From: Steinernema hermaphroditum
Lineage: Eukaryota; Nematoda; Chromadorea; Rhabditida; Steinernematidae
DNA length: 64,000 nt
Assembly (NCBI GenBank): GCA_030435675.1
Contig: CM059622.1
Location: forward strand, 6,634,001 to 6,698,000
Direction: 5' to 3'
Of the stretch, positions 47,648-58,604 are shown piece by piece. Every line of letters starts with the position of its first letter. The stretch's first letter is position 1. A program made the position numbers and the translations under genes. The notes below the pieces were generated by a model. The model did no database searches. It was not told the DNA's origin and saw only the letters and a program-made list of their open reading frames with translations.

Positions 47648-49553
47648 ATTGGAATTAGCGTTTAAGCATAATCAGTGGCTATAAATAAACAGAATTTAGG
47701 TTAATTTTTGGAACACTTCAACGAAAACTACCCGAAAGATTCCCACACCATGCATAGTCCCACAGAATGCCCAAGCTGATCTACGGACAGGCGACAACAA
47801 AGAAGAAAGGAGAGCCGTGCGATAGAAAAGGCATGCGAAGGATAGAAGTTGAAATTCACAGCATAAAAGCTCCAGACTCTACGAAAAACAAAAAATCGAT
47901 ACGTTCCGTCCCGAGCTTATTTACCCCGTTGGCACGATCGATCACAGAAACCAATCAGTAAGCGGCAGAGACACACCCGAAAAGTAAGGAAAGCGTAAAG
48001 AACCGTACCTCGATCCCGATCAGCTGTCGATGGGAACACCGCCAACTTTGCCGTAGAGGGACTGCTACTACTGGGGGTCGTATTGTGGCTGGCGGCGAAG
48101 TTAAGGTGCGTCGTGTTCATGCGGCATTCGCACGAGGCCTGAGCAAGTCTGAACGTACGAAAGAGGACTTGAAACGTGGCCAGGGACGCGCTAACGCGAT
48201 TCGGGTCACGGACGCGGCACGCCACCAAAGGGATTTTCGCTTCTTTGATCGTGGAGACGGAATTCACTGTCGATCTAGCTAAACTTCCGACCGGGATTGC
48301 CACACACATCGACGGCAGCCATCTTAGGAGACCGAGTGGTCAGTTTGTGACCCCCACGTGACGGTAGAGCTCCGCGAGTAAACAAAACACGTACGGACCT
48401 GACGGAAACGCAAAATGCGGAAGCGGTAGATGACTGGGAAGACCGACAACACCGTATCCGAAGGGGAAGGTGTGCTTGTGAACAGCCACTCTCACGGCTT
48501 CCTCAAAAAGCACGCCGCTAAAGAACGAAGAATTAATTTTTGAAAAAGCAACGACAACGCGCGCCGCTTGAGGCAAGCGACCGCGAGCGCAGCCGCTCGC
48601 GCGCGGCGATGGACGCAAGTAGCTCGGCGACCACGGCAGAGCGACCAGAATGGCTGAGCCGACTGGAGAACGCACTGAACGGTGAGAGCTCAGGTCGCTA
48701 GAGACCTTACCGTAGCGGCGACATCGCCAGCGACGGCCCCCGCCGTCGCGCCCCGCTTCGGGGTTGGGGCTGCCCGCTGCAGCACTACAGCGAGTCGTGG
48801 CCAACGCCAGGGAAGAAGTAGTAACGCTGGGGCATCGGCGGAAAACAACATCGGCGACGAGCACAGATACACCGTAAATCGGGGAAAGAACACACGAATC
48901 GAGGTTTCTGGCAAGATTCCGAATGACGGCGCTAGATTTCCTGTGCTGACCTCTCGTTTTCTTCCCTTTCACTCTTCCCACGCTTCTAAACTGTGATGTT
49001 ATGCTCGGGTTCCACTTCTGTCCATGGAATCTTGGCTTCGGTGCTCGACTGCAGCTCTGGACTGAGAATTCGAAAATTCGACTTTGGAGAAGCCGCGCCG
49101 ATCGGCGTCGGAGCGAACAGGCGACTTTTCAGCGGTGTGGTCCCGCCACGACTACCTTCATATCGTTTGAATATGAATCGATAGCCTAAAACCAAGGGAT
49201 CTGGTAGCGGCGGAGTGGGGTGCAGCTTAGAATTTTCCCTCACGGTTGAATTTTTCGAAGTCGCCAACGTGTGGTGATACTGTTGGTAGCTGTGCAGACC
49301 TCTTCTGCAGATCTGTTCGCGCTTATCGTGCTTTTCAAGCCGTTTTGGAGTTGTTCAGGTGCTCCTGAGCACGAATGTAAATCCCAAATTTATCGTTTTC
49401 ATACGTCCTTGAATGCAGCGTGTATTTTTGGGCTTTCAACGGATTTTTCGGATCTCTGAAGTTTCGGCGCTCTTCCGTGTCGTGATTTCTTCTTGTATTT
49501 ACTGCAATCGGCAGCGAGATTTAACCAGTGTTACTTTTTAGTAAACTATCGGA
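47648..49553. other. Divergent region between the Gln-rich gene and ribosomal P2
   Basis: A minus-strand frame (49267-48986) includes an apparent acceptor near 49189 and a Pro/Ser-rich product ending in EVEPEHNITV. It has neither a clear start exon nor a domain, so I leave it uncalled. The rest shows overlapping open frames without structure and is likely to be promoter sequence for both flanking genes. Confidence 0.4.
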
Positions 49554-49937
49554 ATGAAGTACCTCTCCGCGTACCTTCTTGCTTCCATGGGAGGAAAGGC
49601 CGAGCCTTCTGCTCAGGACATCCTCGCCATCCTCGGTAAGTGACCTGAGCTCTTTTCATAAAACTGAGTCTTTTTCTTTGCAGGATCCGTCGGACTTGAC
49701 TGCGACATGGACAACGCTAACCGCGTCGTCAGCTCCCTTACCGGAAAGAATCTCGAAGAAGTCATTGCTGCCGGCCAGGCCAAGCTCGCCACCGTCCCCT
49801 CAGGAGGAGCTGCCCCCGTCGCCGCTGCTGCTGCACCGGCCGCCGCTGCTGCTGCCGCCGCCCCCGCCGCAGAGAAGAAGAAGGAAGAGCCCAAGGAGGA
49901 ATCCGACGACGACATGGGCTTCGGACTTTTCGACTAA
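49554..49937 (+). CDS. rpa-2: 60S acidic ribosomal protein P2
   Basis: Two exons (49554-49635, 49684-49937; intron 48 nt) give 111 residues. It starts [23 protein letters not shown], the P2 dimerisation domain, passes through an Ala-rich hinge, and ends in the universal P-stalk tail [12 protein letters not shown], which recruits elongation factors. P1/P2 heterodimers form the lateral stalk of the large subunit. The ATG lies 14 bases after a TTTTTAG acceptor, consistent with trans-splicing. The SESTD1-like gene begins about 310 bp downstream on the same strand. Confidence 0.96.
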
Positions 49938-50247
49938 GTTCGAATTTTATTGTTAATTGTTAACATAAATTTTGTTGCCTGTTGAATATCTTGTTCCCTC
50001 TATATTTACATGTTGTTTGGGTTCGTCGGGGTTTGGATGTGCGGAGTTCGAGCAGTCGTAACCAGGTCGTCTTGTTGTCGCTGATTGCTGACCTTGTGTG
50101 TTTCTCCGATTGTCGTTGCAGTTAACTCGAGATGATGAGATCGAGTGCACAATCAAATGGTTGGATCGTTGGTTTCTCTCAATATTGAGTGTCCGCTGGA
50201 TTCTCTATTTCTTCCCATTTTCTCTTCACGTGTAACTTTGCAGGTCT

Positions 50248-52212
50248 ATGCATCTCATCAAGCAGAAGAACGGCACACTTCGTTCCAAGAAAGGCAGCTA
50301 TTTGCTCGTGTTCGGCTCCCTTCTGCCCGCCGACATCGATGTCGCCTCCGTGGAAGGATGCAGCTCCGAAACTGTCTACTATCTCTCCTACTCGGTGCTC
50401 CGTTTCGTCACCGACTCCGTTTTCGACCAACGCAAGACTCTCTGCGTCGTCATTGACGCTCAGAAGATCCTATTCAAGAACGTCATCATGATTTTGAAGG
50501 CCTGTCAGGTTGGTTGCGTCAGACACTGACCACAGAGTCTAGACTTCGCAGGTGAGACTGACCTGATATCTGATGAACTCAGAATGTCCCACAAGTGACT
50601 CACGCGGTCGTGATAATCTCGGGAACACCAGTTGAGCGACAGAAGATGAGCTACGACCTCAACGAAGACCAGTTCTCCTATAAAGTCTCCATCACCTCCA
50701 CCTTCAAGCTCTACAAGCACATCGAACTCTCCTCGCTCCCCGACAACCTCGGTGGTCGGTTCGACCTCGGTGACAAAGAGACGAAAGACTTCAAACCAGT
50801 GGGCTTTCCCCGACACGCTTTGTCACAAGCCACTTTCAGGTCTATTCGGCTTGGCTGGAACACAACGCGTCGTGGGGAGAGAACATCACCCTTTTCGGCC
50901 AGTTTTCGGTTTTCGTAGACCGACTTGTAGTCAGGGGTAAGTGCATCCTGACTGCGATATAGTGCTACCGTAATCCACTTAGAACACCTTGCCGTCATAG
51001 ATATGAAGTTTGACAAGGATCTCCTCTCGGCAAGCCTCAAAACTGTCATTCCCGCCGATCCCAGTCAGTGTATCACCCCCTCAACAACGCCAGTTCCCGA
51101 AGAGATAGTTCCCAGCGAGATGCTGCAAAGCCACGCAGAGGCAATGCGCGAGTTGGTGGCTTACGTGAAGGGATCGGGTCACGTGTGGTACAACGCGCTG
51201 AATGATGTCGGCGAATCGCTCGACGAAGTAAAGACGCTGGAGAAGGAGCATCTCCTTCTGTCATCAAAGATGCAGGATACGCTGGAGGACATGCTAGCCC
51301 TCTCCAATTTCACCGATCACCTGCTTGAAAAACCCATAGACCCGGACATCGCGAAGGAAATGGCATCTCTTCGGGATGACATGAAAGAGAGCGTCGAACT
51401 GCACCACGGCAGAGTAGAAGCGCAGGGGGAGCTCATCGCGAAGTCGCTCCAGTTCTACACCCTCGTCAACGACGTATGTACAACTCCTCCCTGACCAGCT
51501 CTCCCTTTGCAGTTTTCCCGAAAATTCGACGCCTTTCTCAAATCGTCCATCTCTTCAAATTTCTCCTATTCGAATGAAGCCGAAGTTGAGTTGGAAAAGG
51601 AAGTGCTCAAAAGACAAACAGAAGAGATCGGTTCCAATCACATAAATCCCAGAGCTTCCCTAAACCCTCTGTTTTCAGAAGAGTGCGCCACGCTTGTGGC
51701 CAAGAACGGCGCTGTCCTCGTGTCGGTGATCAGCGCTCGGAAACAGAGCGAGGGCGTCGACGCCGACCTCGCGAAGTGTTACGCCATCGGGATCGCGAAT
51801 ATCAGCGAACAACTCGCGCGGACACGCGACAGTCGGCGCCGCTGCGAGGATATGGTGGATGTGCGGCGGCTGAAGCTGGAGCAGATGAGTCAGCTCATCA
51901 TTTGCGTCCACGACGCCGAACAGGTGCGAAACGAACGCGAACGACGTGCAACGGTGTTTCTAGGTCATTGAGTGGCTCGAGGAGATCTACGCGCACATGC
52001 TGATTAACCCGCATACTGCACTGACGAGGATTCAAGTCGAGAAGAGCGAGGAGATCGGCAAAAGCACCTACGCCTACGGACGAGAGCTGTGCCAAGTGGC
52101 TCTTCTCCTCAGCCGTTCGCTTCGCCTGCCCACCCATGAACAGCTCCGCTATAGTCATCGACTGGATGAAGTGTGGAAGCGCTATAAAGATGCTTTGGGG
52201 AGACTAAAATAA
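50248..52212 (+). CDS. SESTD1: SESTD1-like protein (SEC14 domain plus spectrin repeats)
   Basis: Exons begin at 50248, 50583, 50840 and further; two 41-50-nt introns were matched in phase. The N-terminal half is a SEC14/CRAL-TRIO-like lipid-binding fold (LLVFGSLLPADIDVA, TLCVVIDAQKILFKNVIMILKACQ, LPDNLGGRFD). The rest is helical spectrin repeats, with the diagnostic RRRCEDMVDVRRLKLEQMSQLI and EWLEEIYAHML, STYAYGRELCQVALLLSRSL near the end, which closely resembles human SESTD1. That protein binds phospholipids and TRPC channels and acts in the planar-polarity/Rho context. The ATG comes four bases after TTTGCAG, so SL addition is likely. A noncanonical reading near 50799 was resolved by a 41-nt intron. 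Confidence 0.85.
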
Positions 52213-52923
52213 AATCTCAGATTTCATGACACTTGGAAATCCTCAGAGGAACTCACGTCGAAAAGGGAACCGATCTTCTGGGCATCTCAAGAACACATCT
52301 CGTGCGCTGTTAAATGATCGGAAAATTGGCATCACTAAACTCAGGACCATCGTGTTGGGAGCAGAAGAAGGCGCGTCTCACGGGAAAAGGTTGCATCGGT
52401 GAAGACACCTGAGGAAGACGTGTCTGGACAGACTGTCTACAGACATAAAAATGCGATGCTTTCGTTGTGTCTAGTTTATTTCAATGGGAATTCCCCGTGA
52501 TTGGAATGTTTCTCTGTGGACAGCCGAACGTTTTACGTTACCCATTACGCGTCCCCTTTCGAAATTGGGTCCAGCAGCGTTTGCTTCTCGTCTGTCGTCT
52601 CGTTCGAATGACATATATACGGTCGAAGCACGTGCATTGTGTCGTATGGGATTGCTGCTTCTCGCACATTTTCCTCGTCTCCCTCCATTTCAGCGTTTTG
52701 ACACTTCTTGTCTTGGTTTTTGAATGGAACTTCGACGCTCCGATGTGCGAATTCGCGCCTCAACTTTTGTTGATCAGTGCATTCCGTGGACCATATCTGA
52801 TCGCATTGTGCTTGGTCAGTTCGGTACCACTGGTGGGCCGTTCCTGCTCACGCTCTCGTGTTGTTTGGCTCGCTGGCTTGTTGCTGTATACCATATGACC
52901 CCTTGATTTATTTCAGTTCTAAT
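52213..52923. other. Upstream region of the HMG-box gene
   Basis: About 0.7 kb with overlapping short frames but no recognised exon. The 3' end carries a TTTCAG acceptor a few bases before the HMG gene ATG. Confidence 0.5.
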
Positions 52924-53315
52924 ATGGCTCGTGCTGCTGCTTCTGGAGCGCGTAGTGCTCCCGAGAGAAAGACCAAGAAGAAGGGCAAGAAGGTATGCAT
53001 ATTGGTAATTTCCTGGGGTGTTCCTAATGCTACTCTTTTTAGCAAGCTGCTCCCAAACGCGGACAGTCCGCTTACTTTTTCTGGCTTGCTGAAAACCGTG
53101 CTCGTCTGACGGAACCCGGAAAGCCTGTTACTGAAGTTACCAAAAAGGCTGGCGCTGAGTGGAAGCTGGTCACAGACCGCGCGAAATGGGAAGAGTTGGC
53201 CCGAAAGGACAAGGAGCGTTACGATCGCGAGATGGCTGAATTCAGGAATGGTACCTGGGTCGCCCCTGAGGCTGACAAGAAGAAGGAAGAAGCCGTAAAT
53301 GGTCAAGACGACTGA
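52924..53315 (+). CDS. Small single-HMG-box chromatin protein
   Basis: Two exons (52924-52992, 53043-53315; intron 50 nt), 113 residues. A basic head (MARAAASGARSAPERKTKKK) precedes one HMG box: PKRGQSAYFFWLAENRARL, then TEVTKKAGAEWKLV, ELARKDKERYDREMAEF. A short acidic tail ends it. This single-box, NHP6-like layout matches the small nematode HMG-1.1 class; the box also resembles that of the FACT subunit SSRP1. Such proteins bend DNA and assist nucleosome remodelling. ATG seven bases after TTTCAG. Confidence 0.9.
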
Positions 53316-54566
53316 AAACGTGTATGGCTCATTTTTGTTGTCAAATTTTGATATAAACCATTTGTCGTCTTTCTGTGAAATGCTATGGTGCTTAAACTGT
53401 TGAACGTCTTGTACTTGTCGGTCAGGTCCTCGTTGGCCGTTGTATGTGCTGCTTTATAGTTGGCATGGATGGTGCCGCTGTTTATGAATTACACGGTTGT
53501 TGCTCAATCTGCGATTGCCCACTTTTACAATTCTAGTGGCCCTACGAGAGAAGCGTCAAGTGTGATGAAATGTGGCCACTCGACGCGGGCGACTTTACTG
53601 AACAACCGTTCCTTCAAGGAATGTACCTAAATTGAGAGAAAAATGAGGGCAACTGTGATTTCATTTGTAAATTCAAGGGAAGAAATTCCTGGCCGAATTT
53701 TCGGTTGCTGGAACTCTCTCTTTTTTGGGTAACTCATTAGATTTTGTTCAAGGATCAAAATCTTTTTTTTTGCAGTTTGGATCGATTTCCATGGATGCTC
53801 AGGAGAGTGCACCCAGTTAACCCTAGATTACAGGCATCGCCGCTGCCAATGGCCGATGGAGTTTCTTGTTTATGTTTCGTCAAGGTAAGCGTCGCCTTCT
53901 TCAGAAGCGTTAACTCGGTGTTTCAGAAGCAGATCTGTTTCAGAGCACCTTTATGACTTGCCTTTCACATTATTTGGTGATCTCTACGAAAACTTTTCGC
54001 TCTATTCGCAGCAGATGCTATTGCAGTAAGCAAATGTACGGTAGAGGGCGGCGGCAGATGAAGAAAAGGACATTTTGAGACGTCCTGTGATCTCCCACAA
54101 TTGCGCCGTGTTGCACAACAATAACGAGCACTGTTTTGGCGTCCTATTTGGCATTGCATCATTTTCTGTTCGCAGTGTTTTGAAATGCGCACTTTTTGCG
54201 GCTGGAACATTGAGCGCGAGGATTCTGTTCATCGGCGTTGACGCCTTTGCCGAATTTGCAGCCGCGTTCTTCGCCATCTGGCCGGAAATCTGCACGTGAT
54301 GTACTTGTATCACGCCATATTCAGAACTTTGCCGCCTTTGTAATGTTATGACTGTCGGCGCAACGGCCCGCGACGTCGGCTTCGGCTAATAAAATCACTC
54401 GTGGCTAAATTTGAGCGCAGGACGGTCCTCCGCACACGGATCTGACATTGGCGCTATTGATTCTCATCTTGCCACCACTGTGCACAGCTTTCTCTCGTGT
54501 TCGTTCGTGTTTCTCTCTCGCGCCAACACGATTTCTTTGTTTCCAGGTTCGCCTTCTGGGCCGACG
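53316..54566. other. Spacer before YRDC
   Basis: AT-rich, about 1.25 kb. No exon, RNA gene or repeat is apparent. Short frames on both strands at 53627-54313 show no recognisable product. Confidence 0.5.
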
Positions 54567-56119
54567 ATGACGGCGTCGACGTCGAATGTGATTGAGAAAG
54601 TGATACGCCTGGACAGAAACAGTAAGGGAATCTGATATTCGCTGCATGATATATAACCTTTCAAAAAGCTGTGACCCCTCTGCATTTTGACTTTTTCCAT
54701 GCAAGACGAAGTGTATTCCTACCACTTTTCTTCGTGCTTCATATACTAAAGGCCAAGAGCCAGTCATTTATAGAAAAGAACGGGCATACAATGATTCTTG
54801 GCCCCGAATATCTGTCCTCATCAAAAACGATACCCTGGCACTTTTTTGGATCTATAGCTGTAAGATGTCGCTAAACACCTGCTTTCGGGGATATTTCGAT
54901 GTTAATAGGAAGAATTGACTGTGCAGAAATAGGATTCTTCCTGGGATTTGGGGCAAAAATGTGAAGATAGCAAAGTTTCCGTCACGATTTCCCTGAACAG
55001 TGACGTTAGCCGTTTGCAGAGCCTGACTTCCTTGCTACGGTGCGTGAGGGGTTCTTGAACAGAAGTGGATAGGATTGGCTGAGCCGATGCCCATATCTGG
55101 TGGCCGGTGAAATAAAAGTGAACTAAAAGCACGAATGGGCCTGAATAGTGTGTGTCCAATTGCAGTCTTTACACTATTTACATAGAGATATAAACACCTC
55201 TTAGGATTGGAACTACGGTATCTTTGCTTCCCGTTCTTCCATAACGGAATTCTGCGAGGGCGACAGATTCGAAAAAAAAAAACATGATTGAGCCAGGGCT
55301 TTTCACTTTTTGTACTTTTTTTGTACCGACTTTATTCACTCATTTAATCCCCCTTCGGGCTTCTCCATAGCTTCTACATTGCTGTTTCAGCCTTCGAATC
55401 GGCACTGACGTGTGCCGTCCATGTGCTCAACAATGGGGGCGTCGTAGCACTGCCAACGGACACCGTCTACGGAATTGCCTCACTGCTAAGTCACTCTGAT
55501 AAGCTCTACAACATCAAGAGGCGGAATCCGGAGAAACCACTCGGACTCTTCATATCGGACGTGGAACAAGTCAGGAAGTAAGTAGAGATCTGGGAAAATG
55601 GTCTGTGAGCTACCTATCTTCAGGTGGGGAGTTCAAACGGTGGACATGCCCACTCTCCGACGACTTCTTCCGGGTCCAGTGACGCTCGTCTTCGATCGCT
55701 CAATTCGTCTTCCATCGGCTTTCAACCCGGCTACTCGCAAAGTGGGCATTCGAATCCCAGAAAGCAAGTTTGTGCAGGAGCTCTGCGCCCGTCTTGAAGA
55801 GCCACTAGCACAAACGAGCGCCAATCTCAGTGGCAGCGCAAGTCCCCTCAGTGTACAGGTATACTAGAATCTCATATATCCGGTCCACACTAACCTCGAA
55901 ATTCAGGAGTTCTCCGGGTTGTGGGACGAGTTGGATTTGGTTATCGACGCCGGCGCCATTGGTTCGGAGGCGGGCGACCACAAGCGAGAGGGGAGTACGG
56001 TTGTAGACCTTACACTGGACGGCACCTACAGCATCATAAGGGACGGATCCGCCCGAATACCAACAGAACACATTCTTCGTGACAGCGGACTGACGGCGAC
56101 CACCGACTTCTCTTGCTAA
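54567..56119 (+). CDS. YRDC: YRDC/Sua5 threonylcarbamoyl-AMP synthase
   Basis: Exons 54567-54621, 55391-55577, 55624-55858 and 55907-56119 join in phase (the first intron is 769 nt), about 229 residues. The YrdC fold signatures are clear: GGVVALPTDTVYGIA, IKRRNPEKPLGLFI, LLPGPVTLVFDRS, VGIRIPESKF, PLAQTSANLSG, REGSTVVDLT and ISIIRDGSA-type tail. The enzyme makes threonylcarbamoyl-adenylate from Thr, bicarbonate and ATP for the t6A modification at position 37 of ANN-decoding tRNAs. The first exon (MTASTSNVIEKVIRLDRN) is short and not obviously a mitochondrial signal. It lies near no other tRNA-modifying gene except DUS2 at 29.8 kb. Confidence 0.93.
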
Positions 56120-56627
56120 ACGCAGTTTCCTTGTTATTTTGTTGTTGAATTTTATACGCACCACATATCAATCGTTTAAGTGTTACGGGAACCTATTTGG
56201 GGCTCTTTGTCTTGCTCTAAAAGTGACAGTCGTGTTCCTAGATGAGAATATCTACATAGATGGTGGCATACGTCTCCGATTACACAAGTACGGAACGAAT
56301 CTTATCGAAATCGACGTTCCTAGAGAAAGCGGCCTGTTCAGCGACAACTTGACCTGGAAATTTGGTGCATCTCAACATGACAAGAAAGGAGAAACTCCTG
56401 GCCATGTTAGAGCTATTGCTTCTCACTTTGTACCCATCCAAAATCGTTCTCTCCTGAAGTAGGATGCTCAGTAACGAAGCATTCATAAAAGTGCAGTTAT
56501 TTGATGGCTATATATCTTTCATCACTTATTTACAACCTATCACATACGATACAAGAATAAATATGTACAACACGAATCAAATGGAGTCGGGGATACTGTA
56601 ATAACTGGAGGACCATTGACATCGTGG
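56120..56627. other. Convergent spacer between YRDC and the bZIP gene
   Basis: Two genes end towards each other. The stretch is AT-rich and the minus strand near 56520-56600 should be the bZIP 3'UTR. A plus-strand 107-codon frame (56139-56462) has no domain and begins inside the YRDC 3' region, so I do not call it. Confidence 0.5.
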
Positions 56628-57503
56628 CTAACAGAGATATTCTTCGAGCGGGAGATTCTTCGAGGGAACACAGTGGGCCGACTGCGAAGTCTTGCAGTGA
56701 CGACAGTTCTTGATGGAGACGCCCTCACGGGCCGAGAGATGAACGCAGACGTCGTCGAGCGAGAGGCGCTCGGCGCCGAGGATCTTCGAGATGGCGGGGA
56801 CGATCTCGGACTGCAGCTTCTGGTTCGCTTCCTGGACTTCTTCGAGCTCTTCCTGCAGACGGAAGTACTTATCGCTGAGACGGGCCTGGTTGGCCTCGAG
56901 GGTGCGGTTTCGGGCCATGAGTTCTTCGACCTGGATACGGTAGCTCTCGAGAAGCTCCTTGCCCTTGGTACGGTACTCTCGGGCATAGAGGGCCGATTTA
57001 GAAGTGGAGCCGACTTTGACCGGACGGCCGCGGCGTCTGATGGGACCGGAGGAGTGGAGGTCCTCCTCGGCGCGTCGGTTGGCAAGCTGACGGTGCTGTG
57101 CCACGAGCGGCTTCTCCATCATCACCGTGGATGGATACGCAAGATGGGAGGGGGATCTGATGGTCTGAGTCTGTGAAGAGGTCTGCGTGGCCACGGGCTC
57201 GGGCGATAGCGCCGCGGGGCCGTGGAGGGCGGAATCGAGCGAGAAGTCGTCGCCGGGGAGGGCCCAGTCCTCGGGAAGGTCGCCACTCAAGGAGGCGGCA
57301 TCGAAATGGTACGCCTCCTCCACACTTTCCAGGATGCCGGCGTCGCTGAGAAGCTGAGTCTCGTAGTCGACCGAGTAGAAGAGGGGGACATCCTGGCCGA
57401 TTATGATCTCGTCCACAGAGGGGTTAGCAGAAGTCGGAGAGCCGGCGGCGCCGTCGGGGACTCCATAGCTGGAAGCGAGGCTTCTGAAACCTGACTCAGA
57501 CAT
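56628..57503 (-). CDS. CREBZF (Zhangfei)-like bZIP factor with altered basic region
   Basis: Single open exon, 291 residues. The acidic N-terminal half (residues 30-100) is activation-domain-like. At 155-180 comes RRRGRPVKVGSTSKSALYAR, the basic region, then a leucine zipper (about 183-236; heptad leucines in KELLESYRIQVEELMARNR and onwards). The C-terminal motif DVCVHLSAREGVSIKNCRHC parallels the [20 protein letters not shown] tail of human CREBZF, the strongest clue to family. Position 170, where bZIPs carry the invariant Asn of NxxAAxxxR, is Ser here. CREBZF modulates ATF4, XBP1 and HCF-1 dependent transcription. Intron-free in the coding part. Confidence 0.78.
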   Translation of the reverse strand: MSESGFRSLASSYGVPDGAAGSPTSANPSVDEIIIGQDVPLFYSVDYETQLLSDAGILESVEEAYHFDAASLSGDLPEDWALPGDDFSLDSALHGPAALSPEPVATQTSSQTQTIRSPSHLAYPSTVMMEKPLVAQHRQLANRRAEEDLHSSGPIRRRGRPVKVGSTSKSALYAREYRTKGKELLESYRIQVEELMARNRTLEANQARLSDKYFRLQEELEEVQEANQKLQSEIVPAISKILGAERLSLDDVCVHLSAREGVSIKNCRHCKTSQSAHCVPSKNLPLEEYLC

Positions 57504-58604
57504 CAGTAATGCGGTTCGTTGCAAGAAATCCGCAAAACGGGCGCGAAAAAGCGAATTTGCAACAGATCGAGTAGAAGAGCAACTGCACAGCGCAGAGAGT
57601 TGGGGAGAAAGTGGCCGAAGCGAGCGGAGCGCCGCTGGGAGGGAGGGAGGTGCGACCCAGTTAGCTAGGGAGTGGGTCGACGCGGAGGGTGCAGAGCGGA
57701 CGGTGAATATCGCCGTTGTTATCGCGAACGAGAGTTTCGAAAATGCACAATTATAGATCATGCGTGTCGTCTCAGGAGCCCGCATTTTCGGTTGGAAGTC
57801 ATTTGTCCAAATAAGGTTTAAGAGGGGCATAAAAGCTTTTTTCAGCACTTCAACTAATCAAATTTTAGAAGGAGCAGTTGCGACAATGGTCTGAATTTGA
57901 AAGTTTCATTTCAAGGGTTAATTTTGATTTTGACCTTATGGACTAGAAGTTTCCTTATTTCGCACATTGAAATCCGATTGAAATTGAAGTTCTGCCGACT
58001 CCTGTCATTTACAAAATTTTTGGGCGCAATGGACTCATTTTAAGTATTCAAGTATCTAAGTATTTGGGTGTGCAGCATTCAGTTGGGTGTCTTGTTTTAC
58101 TAGTCAGTAGTCTTCGCGGTTTATGGTGCATGGATGATCTTCTAGGAGTCGCATGTCTTAAGTCATTGATGTTGTGGACAAGAGTTTTGAAAAGGCAAGC
58201 TTAGATAACATGAGTGGCGCTGCGGGAACCCAGTTCCAAAGCGACGCTTTGGAACTGTTTGGAGGCGTCACGAGAAGAAGGAGGAACACGTAATTCGTCC
58301 ACTATTTCACACTTTCCCCTCCGAGAAAAACTCTTTTTCTGTTCGAGAGCGAATTTTCCTTAGAGAAATGGCTGACACGAACCAAGAGAATCGAGATTAT
58401 TAGAAGCGGCGAATATACAAGAGTATACAATGTTTATCTAAAAATTGCGATTCAAACTAAAGCTTCGAAGTAGCGCTTATACGGTAACAGTTGGGGAACA
58501 AACGGAGTATGAGATGCGTGAAGATTCATAAGAAGAGATATCGGGGTCGGTTCAGCCGAGTTCCCTGAAATGGACGATAATTTTGTGGAGACTACTGTAA
58601 TCGC
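57504..58604. other. Spacer between the bZIP gene and the calpain gene
   Basis: GC-rich near 57550-57720 (bZIP promoter), then AT-rich. No gene was found. The last ~200 bp should contain the calpain 3'UTR. Confidence 0.5.

Noticed and set aside
48986..49267. 93-codon minus-strand frame upstream of ribosomal P2
   Set aside because: Contains a plausible acceptor but no first exon, domain or matching donor, and it lies in a likely promoter.
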